Shown here piece by piece: positions 7,431 through 11,445 of a stretch of DNA of 11,445 nucleotides (positions within the stretch are counted from its first letter, which is position 1; each line of letters begins with the position of its first letter). The stretch is from an uncultured Eisenbergiella sp. (lineage in GTDB: Bacteria; Bacillota; Clostridia; Lachnospirales; Lachnospiraceae): NCBI GenBank assembly GCA_948960675.1, contig CARDPF010000081.1, forward strand, positions 1 to 11,445, read 5' to 3'. The notes under the pieces were generated by a model. It was not told the DNA's origin. It searched no databases and saw only the letters and a list, made by a program, of their open reading frames with translations. Position numbers and translations under genes: made by a program.

Positions 7431-9266
7431 ATGGCGCAGACAGGGGAATTTGCCAAAAGATTTGCAGTGCACGAGGGGGAGCTTCGGGAGGACTATTTTA
7501 CGCTTTATCAGGATGAGAAGGCCTATGAACAGCTTCTCTCCTATATGGAAGAATTTTATGAAAAGCGTTCCTGTGAATTAAAAAACCTGGACAGGAAGCG
7601 GGAGAAAAACCCGTTGTGGTTTCGGGACAGCAACATGCTGGGGATGACCATGTATCCTAAACTGTTTGCGGGAGGGCTGCAGGGCCTGACAGACAGGCTG
7701 GACTATCTGTCCGAACAAAAAATTACATACCTGCATTTGATGCCGCTTTTAAAAATGCCCCATCCTTATAACGATGGGGGATACGCGGTGGAGGATTTTC
7801 GGACGGTGGATCCCGAAATCGGGACCAACGCACAGCTGGAGGAACTGACCAAACAGCTGCGCAAAAGGGGGATCAGTCTTTGCCTGGATTTGGTGATGAA
7901 CCATACGGCAGATACCCATGACTGGGCGGTGCGCGCCAAGGCAGGGGAGAAGGCATATATGGACCGTTACCAGTGCTATGAGACCTGGGACATTCCGGCG
8001 GAATTTGAGAAGACGATGCCGCAGGTATTTCCTACCACGGCTCCCGGCAACTTTACCTGGTGCGAACAAATGCAGAGACATGTGCTTACCACCTTTTACC
8101 CGTACCAGTGGGATTTAAATTACAGAAATCCCGTGGTGTTTAACGAGATGGCCGCTAATATTTTGTTTTTGGCCAATCTCGGTGTGGAAGTGCTGCGCAT
8201 TGATGCGGTTCCTTATATTTGGAAGGAACTGGGGACAAACTGCAGGAATCTGCCGCAGGTACATACGATTGTGCGGATGGTGCGCATGATTTTGGAGGTA
8301 GTATGTCCCGCCGTGATTTTAAAGGGGGAGGTGGTGATGGCTCCCAAAGAACTGCCTGCCTATTTCGGCACCCCAAAGAAGCCGGAATGCCATATGCTCT
8401 ATGGCGTTTCCAGCATGGTAAACTTGTGGGCGGCGCTGGCGGCCAGGGACACAAGGATGTTAAAGCACCAAATGGACGTGATACACAGCCTGCCAAAAAA
8501 CTGCTATTTTGTCAATTATCTGCGGTGTCATGACGATATCGGCTGGGGCTTGGACGAGGAACAGGAAAGGGTTCTCGGCATTGATCCGCTTTCCCATAAG
8601 GAGTATTTATATCATTTTTTTGAGGGCGTGTTCCCGGGCAGTTTTGCCAGGGGGGAACTTTACAATTATGACCCGGTGTCTAAGGACGCAAGAAGCTGCG
8701 GCACTACGGCAAGTTTGTGTGGTGTGGAGAAGGGCGGTTTTGAGGGAGACCGGACACAGGTGGAATGGGGCATTCGGCGGGTGCTTTTGATGCATGCGGC
8801 ATGCATGAGTCTGGAAGGGTTTGTGATGCTGTCCTCGGGGGATGAAATCGGGCAGGTCAATGACTATGGATATAAGGAAAACCCGGATCTTGCGGCCGAC
8901 AGCCGGTATCTGCACAGAAGCCCTTTTCGCTGGGACAATGCTGCAATGCGCACGCAGGAAGGCACGGTACAGTACGGCGTCTGGGAAGGGTTAAAGCGTT
9001 TGGAGGATTTGCGGCGGCAAAATCCCTGTTTTGCAAAGGAGGCTTATGTAACCACCTGGGATACCTGCCGGATGCCGGTGTTCGCCATCCGGCGCACGGT
9101 GGGGGAGGAGGAACTGGTTTGTCTGGCAAATTTCTCGGAGGAAGGACAGACGGCCTGCCTGCCGGAACTGTATGGGGAATATGAGGATATTCTTACGGGA
9201 GAGACGGTGTGTCTCCAACAGGTTTGGCTGGCCCCTTACCAATACCGGTGGTGTGCAAAAAAATAA
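7431..9266 (+). CDS. GH13 amylosucrase-type sucrose-cleaving enzyme
   Basis: Member of the GH13 amylosucrase subfamily (GH13_4), which splits sucrose into a glucosyl-enzyme and fructose, then hydrolyses the glucosyl group or builds alpha-1,4-glucan. The protein has 611 residues, close to known amylosucrases. It has a helical N-terminal region (1-75), the barrel with PYNDGGYAVEDF (112-123), DLVMNHTADTHDWA (153-166), VLRIDAVPYIWKELGT (254-269) with nucleophile Asp258, LKGEVV (297-302) with acid/base Glu300, and YLRCHDDIGW (363-372) with Asp368. Asp115 and Arg496 (in DSRYLHRSPFR) match the salt-bridge pair that shapes the sucrose pocket of Neisseria amylosucrase. There is no signal peptide. ATG 7431 follows AGGAGG by six bases; the longer frame from 7380 overlaps the upstream gene and lacks such a site. 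Next to an alpha-galactosidase it would use the sucrose left from raffinose. Hydrolase versus polymerase is unresolved. Confidence 0.87.
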   Translation: MAQTGEFAKRFAVHEGELREDYFTLYQDEKAYEQLLSYMEEFYEKRSCELKNLDRKREKNPLWFRDSNMLGMTMYPKLFAGGLQGLTDRLDYLSEQKITYLHLMPLLKMPHPYNDGGYAVEDFRTVDPEIGTNAQLEELTKQLRKRGISLCLDLVMNHTADTHDWAVRAKAGEKAYMDRYQCYETWDIPAEFEKTMPQVFPTTAPGNFTWCEQMQRHVLTTFYPYQWDLNYRNPVVFNEMAANILFLANLGVEVLRIDAVPYIWKELGTNCRNLPQVHTIVRMVRMILEVVCPAVILKGEVVMAPKELPAYFGTPKKPECHMLYGVSSMVNLWAALAARDTRMLKHQMDVIHSLPKNCYFVNYLRCHDDIGWGLDEEQERVLGIDPLSHKEYLYHFFEGVFPGSFARGELYNYDPVSKDARSCGTTASLCGVEKGGFEGDRTQVEWGIRRVLLMHAACMSLEGFVMLSSGDEIGQVNDYGYKENPDLAADSRYLHRSPFRWDNAAMRTQEGTVQYGVWEGLKRLEDLRRQNPCFAKEAYVTTWDTCRMPVFAIRRTVGEEELVCLANFSEEGQTACLPELYGEYEDILTGETVCLQQVWLAPYQYRWCAKK

Positions 9267-9406
9267 GACAGGGGGAAAATATCTATAAATTATTAACAGA
9301 AAATACATATTTTTATCATGGTTTTCTCACATTCCCTGTGTAAGATAGAAAATGTAAAAAGCAAGTGCCAAAAAACTTTTTCATTTTTCTTCCTTTCTAA
9401 TAATAT

Positions 9407-9447
9407 AAAAGAACAAACCTCCCATTAAAGGAGGTTTGTTCTTTTTT
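9407..9447 (+). terminator. Intrinsic terminator of the sugar operon
   Basis: GAACAAACCTCC (9411-9422) pairs perfectly with GGAGGTTTGTTC (9430-9441) across a 7-base loop, followed by six T. Four A before the stem also make it a possible terminator in the reverse direction. It ends the GH36-GH13 transcript and isolates it from the sigma-factor module. Confidence 0.95.
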
Positions 9448-9660
9448 GGTTTAAGCATCAGGACTTTGGGGCTGTGCCGCCGCAAAATTTTTCGCCAGAC
9501 GTTCCGTTTTCTTTGAACGGGAACGGTCAAACAGGTATGATTGTTATTCGCAATTCAATTATACCATCAAGTGCAGGTTTGTGCCTTTTTTATGGACTAA
9601 AATATTGATTTTCAAGGTTCAGCACGCCAACCGGGGTGGGAAGTTTGAGTAATTAAAATA
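9448..9660. other. Non-coding junction with hairpins
   Basis: No + strand gene is visible here. Two stem-loops can be drawn: GTTCCGTT (9501-9508) with AACGGGAAC (9516-9524, one bulge), and GGTATGATTG (9534-9543) with CAATTATACC (9556-9565), a 10-bp stem with one wobble and a 12-base loop. Neither has a T-run. Between the GH13 stop (9266) and the terminator (9407) the sequence is AT-rich and I see nothing in it. The region separates genes with different codon habits and may be the scar of an insertion or rearrangement. Confidence 0.45.
9451..9543 (-). pseudogene. Possible 3' remnant of an unidentified gene
   Basis: On the minus strand a 30-codon open stretch starts right after a stop (9544-9546) and ends with TAA at 9451-9453. 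It reads QSYLFDRSRSKKTERLAKNF followed by AAAQPQSPDA. The mix of basic helix and Pro/Gln-rich tail looks like the C-terminus of a real protein, and the terminator at 9407-9447 lies just after its stop and would work in this direction too. There is no start codon. I do not recognise the family; it could be a chance open frame. Confidence 0.22.
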
Positions 9661-9663
9661 AAA

Positions 9664-9692
9664 TGTAACCTTTTGCTTACTTTGTGCGTGTT
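9664..9692 (+). promoter_or_regulatory. Candidate ECF-type autoregulatory promoter
   Basis: TGTAAC at 9664-9669 followed by CTTTT, and 17 bases later CGTGTT at 9687-9692, resembles the AAC -35 / CGT -10 pattern of Bacillus SigW/SigM/SigV-class promoters. It sits 23 bases before the ECF sigma start codon, where self-activated promoters of these genes usually lie. The -10 match is only partial. Confidence 0.45.
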
Positions 9693-9714
9693 TTAAGCAA
9701 AGGAGGTGAAACAC

Positions 9715-10191
9715 ATGGATAGCGAGAAGGACATAAGGGAAGCGGTCATAAAATACAGCGATACCCTCTATAAAGTCTGCATTGTCATACTCTGCAATGA
9801 GCATGATGTTCAGGACGCCATACAGGATACATTTTGCCGTTATCTGGAAAAGAAGCCGGAGTTTCGTGATGAGGAGCATGAAAAGGCTTGGCTGATCCGG
9901 GTGGCTACCAATGTCTGCCGTGACATGATACGCTTCCGAATCCGGCACCCAAAGGTTTCCATCGAGGAAGTAGAAAACACTCTTGTGGCACCGGAGGAAA
10001 AAGAGATTCTAAAAGAACTTCTCGGATTGCCAGTCAAGCAAAAAGCAGTCATTTATCTGCACTATGTAGAAGGATACCAGATAAAGGAAATAGCGGATAT
10101 TCTTGGAATCACGGAAAGCGCAGTAAAAACAAGACTGCTGCGGGGAAGGAGACAGATGCGGGATGCGCTCAGCATGGAAGGAGGCATATAA
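9715..10191 (+). CDS. ECF RNA polymerase sigma factor
   Basis: Sigma-70 family factor of the extracytoplasmic-function group, 158 residues, directing RNA polymerase to a small stress or envelope regulon. Region 2 spans about 8-78, with DVQDAIQDTFCRYL (31-44) for core binding and -10 melting and HEKAWLIRVATNVCRDMI (55-72) for -10 recognition. Region 4 (about 95-152) contains the helix-turn-helix YQIKEIADILGITESAVKTR (121-140) that reads the -35 element. A GTG at 9706 is in frame, but AGGAGG at 9701-9706 would overlap it and is ideally placed for ATG 9715. The stop codon overlaps the start of the next gene by one base (TAATG), so the two are translationally coupled, as expected for a sigma factor with its anti-sigma partner. 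The inducing signal is unknown. Confidence 0.93.
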   Translation: MDSEKDIREAVIKYSDTLYKVCIVILCNEHDVQDAIQDTFCRYLEKKPEFRDEEHEKAWLIRVATNVCRDMIRFRIRHPKVSIEEVENTLVAPEEKEILKELLGLPVKQKAVIYLHYVEGYQIKEIADILGITESAVKTRLLRGRRQMRDALSMEGGI

Positions 10192-11087
10192 TGGACGGAT
10201 ATGAGGTAAAGAAAGTCATGGATCAGGTACATATTTCATCGGAAATGCAGGAGGAGGTTATTATGAATATTCAGAAACGGATGGAACATGGAAATAAGAA
10301 TACAGGCGTATGGAGCTTTAGAAGGATGGCAACGGCGGCGGCAGCGTTCGTACTGGTGGCAGGCGTAGTCAGCTTTCCGGTGCGGGCGTTCGTGGCAAGC
10401 GTGGTACAGGAGAGAATGGAGAGCGTTCCCGAAGAGGAAATGAAAGGTCTTAACGATATGGTGCAGTCGCAGCATGATGTACTGGCGGACGGTTTCTCAA
10501 GGGCGTATTCCGACAGTGAAAAGGAACGCAGTAAAGCACTCTGGCAGGCATATAAAAACGGCACATTCCCCGAAAAGGTCATTGCACAGGCAGACAGTGC
10601 GGAGGATGCACCGGAGGGTGCGCTCTGCTATATCAGGGCTACGGGCGTTTTCAATCTGCCCGCGCAGGAAATGACGGACGAGGAGATGCTTCAGATTATT
10701 GATTTCCAGCATAAGATGAGTTATGCTGTTGCGCATGGTCCGCAGGTGCAGGCAGCCGCAGCAGAGGCACGGGAAAAAACAGCACGGCTTGAAAAAGCTG
10801 TACAGGACGCAAACGGAATCAGCAGGGATGAGGCGGTAGAAATTGCAAAGCAGCAGTTATTGACTGACCTTGGCGATAAAGCGGGTGAACTGGAATTAAT
10901 GACGTACAATGACGGGACTCCCGGCGTGAGCCTGTTGGACGCATCGGATTATTCGGAAGTAGGGTTTGTGAGTGAGAGCAAGGCGGGCGTGATATATGAC
11001 GTAGGTTTTGGGAATCCGGATACCCATGTTACTTATGGATACATTATTGACGCTGTGGATGGAGGTATTCTGTACACATACAAATAA
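10191..11087 (+). CDS. Probable membrane anti-sigma factor with PepSY-like C-terminus
   Basis: One-pass membrane protein of 298 residues, most likely the anti-sigma factor holding the upstream ECF sigma. A short cytoplasmic part (1-45) would bind sigma, a membrane segment follows (about 46-70), and the remainder lies outside. The outer part has a charged helical stretch (72-125), an alanine-rich helix (183-208) and a C-terminal segment from SRDEAVEIAKQQLL (211-224) to GYIIDAVDGGILYTYK (283-298). That segment follows the helix-plus-strands plan of PepSY domains, including the IDA..G.IL ending. The start ATG overlaps the sigma stop codon, and AGGAGG lies six bases upstream. I recognise no zinc-binding anti-sigma motif in the N-terminal part, so the role rests on gene order, topology and coupling rather than on a motif. 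Confidence 0.7.
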   Translation: MDGYEVKKVMDQVHISSEMQEEVIMNIQKRMEHGNKNTGVWSFRRMATAAAAFVLVAGVVSFPVRAFVASVVQERMESVPEEEMKGLNDMVQSQHDVLADGFSRAYSDSEKERSKALWQAYKNGTFPEKVIAQADSAEDAPEGALCYIRATGVFNLPAQEMTDEEMLQIIDFQHKMSYAVAHGPQVQAAAAEAREKTARLEKAVQDANGISRDEAVEIAKQQLLTDLGDKAGELELMTYNDGTPGVSLLDASDYSEVGFVSESKAGVIYDVGFGNPDTHVTYGYIIDAVDGGILYTYK

Positions 11088-11088
11088 A

Positions 11089-11254
11089 ATGATACCAGGG
11101 TCAAAAGGTCATGTATGACATGCTTGCATGTCAATACATGACTTTGGGACCCGCAAAAACACCGAAAAGTAGCCATTTTTCGCAGAAAAATGGGCGGATT
11201 TGAGGTGTTTTAGGATTGCGGGAGCGCAGAGCGCGAAGCAATCCGTGGTATCAT
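11089..11254. repeat. Cloverleaf-like palindromic element with three hairpins
   Basis: ATGATACCA (11089-11097) and its exact reverse complement TGGTATCAT (11246-11254) enclose three hairpins. Hairpin 1 (11098-11152) has GGGTC/GACCC at the base and GTCATGTATGACATGC paired with GCATGTCAATACATGAC (one bulge) above a 2-base tip. Hairpin 2 (11156-11211) has AAAACACC/GGTGTTTT at the base and CCATTTTT/AAAAATGG around CGCAG. Hairpin 3 (11213-11244) has GGATTGC/GCAATCC at the base and GCGC/GCGC around AGA. The linkers are 0, 3, 1 and 1 bases, so the whole can fold as a four-way junction. It resembles a dispersed intergenic palindromic element; it carries no transposase. It may also end or stabilise the sigma/anti-sigma transcript, though no T-run follows. 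Confidence 0.75.
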
Positions 11255-11256
11255 AG

Positions 11257-11272
11257 GGGTCAAAAGGTCATG
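11257..11272 (+). repeat. Exact repeat of the first arm of hairpin 1
   Basis: GGGTCAAAAGGTCATG occurs here and at 11098-11113, 159 bases apart. This copy lies just outside the closing stem of the cloverleaf element and 22 bases before the lipoprotein start codon. It could pair with the right arm of hairpin 1 (11137-11152) as well as the internal copy can. It may be a second, truncated copy of the element, a duplicated insertion site, or part of a structural switch. Confidence 0.7.
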
Positions 11273-11294
11273 ATGAGAAACGAAAGGATAAAAA

Positions 11295-11445
11295 ATGAAG
11301 AAAAAGTTTCCAAAATTAGTAGCTGCTTTGGTTGCGGTTTTAACGCTTGCAAATGTTTTTTCTCTGGCCGGATGTGGGAAAACGGAGAATACCGGCTCAC
11401 AGGCAGAACAGGAAGTACCGTTTGAAATTTCAGAAACAGGACAGG
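11295..11445 (+). CDS. Lipoprotein of unknown function, 5' end only
   Basis: A frame starting at ATG 11295 is open to the window end and gives the first 50 residues of a lipoprotein. It begins MKKKFPK, continues with a hydrophobic stretch (8-22) and reaches the lipobox SLAGC, where Cys27 would be lipidated after cleavage by signal peptidase II. After that comes a hydrophilic linker (GKTENTGSQAEQEVPFEI), typical of surface lipoproteins. AGGA at 11285-11288 is six bases before the start. The longer overlapping frame at 11216-11425 has no such signals and is a shadow. Lying behind the sigma and anti-sigma genes, it could be a regulon member or sensor of the module, but the hairpin element lies between. 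The mature domain is outside the window, so no function can be given. Confidence 0.85.
   Translation, partial: MKKKFPKLVAALVAVLTLANVFSLAGCGKTENTGSQAEQEVPFEISETGQ

Noticed and set aside
6484..7431. 315-codon open frame on the minus strand
   Set aside because: It lies antisense to the GH36 gene, whose catalytic motifs run through the same bases. The translation is His/Pro/Arg-rich and shows no domain.
11111..11203. 30-codon frame through the cloverleaf element
   Set aside because: It is formed almost entirely by hairpin arms, and the only purine-rich stretch is two bases from the ATG, too close for a ribosome site.
11216..11425. 69-codon + strand frame at the right end
   Set aside because: It starts inside hairpin 3 and overlaps the lipoprotein frame at 11295, which has a proper ribosome site, signal peptide and lipobox.

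Overview
The window looks like a chromosome segment of a Gram-positive, low-to-mid GC anaerobe of the Clostridia, most likely a gut Lachnospiraceae. Support comes from strong AGGAGG-type ribosome sites, short intergenic gaps with every recognised gene on the + strand, a clostridial style of lipoprotein signal, and the enzyme set (GH36, GH13 amylosucrase type, MBOAT/SGNH pair, ECF sigma/anti-sigma pair). The taxonomic call is an inference from style; no marker gene is present.

Region 1 (1-593) has no convincing gene. It holds four degenerate copies of a short motif (58-261) and a strong intrinsic terminator (413-457), probably ending transcription from upstream of the window. Region 2 (594-5017) is a cell-envelope block: a membrane-anchored NagZ-type GH3 N-acetylhexosaminidase, then, behind a good sigma-A-like promoter that overlaps a palindrome, an MBOAT O-acyltransferase and its SGNH-family partner. 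The last two almost certainly work together in acylating an exported glycan. Region 3 (5114-9266) is a sugar block: a GH36 alpha-galactosidase and, 29 bases behind it, a GH13 enzyme of the amylosucrase subfamily. Both lack signal peptides. Together they could turn imported raffinose-family sugars into galactose, glucose and fructose, but no transporter or regulator lies in the window. A textbook terminator (9407-9447) closes the block.

Region 4 (9448-9660) is non-coding, with hairpins and a 30-codon fragment on the minus strand that may be a gene remnant. Region 5 (9664-11445) is a signalling module: a candidate ECF-type promoter, an ECF sigma factor, a translationally coupled one-pass membrane protein that is probably its anti-sigma factor, and the start of a lipoprotein gene that runs off the window. 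Codon choice changes sharply between regions 3 and 5 (glycine GGG is common before, rare after), suggesting different origins.

The most striking non-coding structure is between the anti-sigma gene and the lipoprotein gene (11089-11272). A 9-bp inverted repeat encloses three consecutive hairpins almost without linkers, a cloverleaf-like four-way junction. The first arm of the first hairpin is repeated exactly just outside the closing stem, in front of the lipoprotein gene, so two mutually exclusive pairings are possible.
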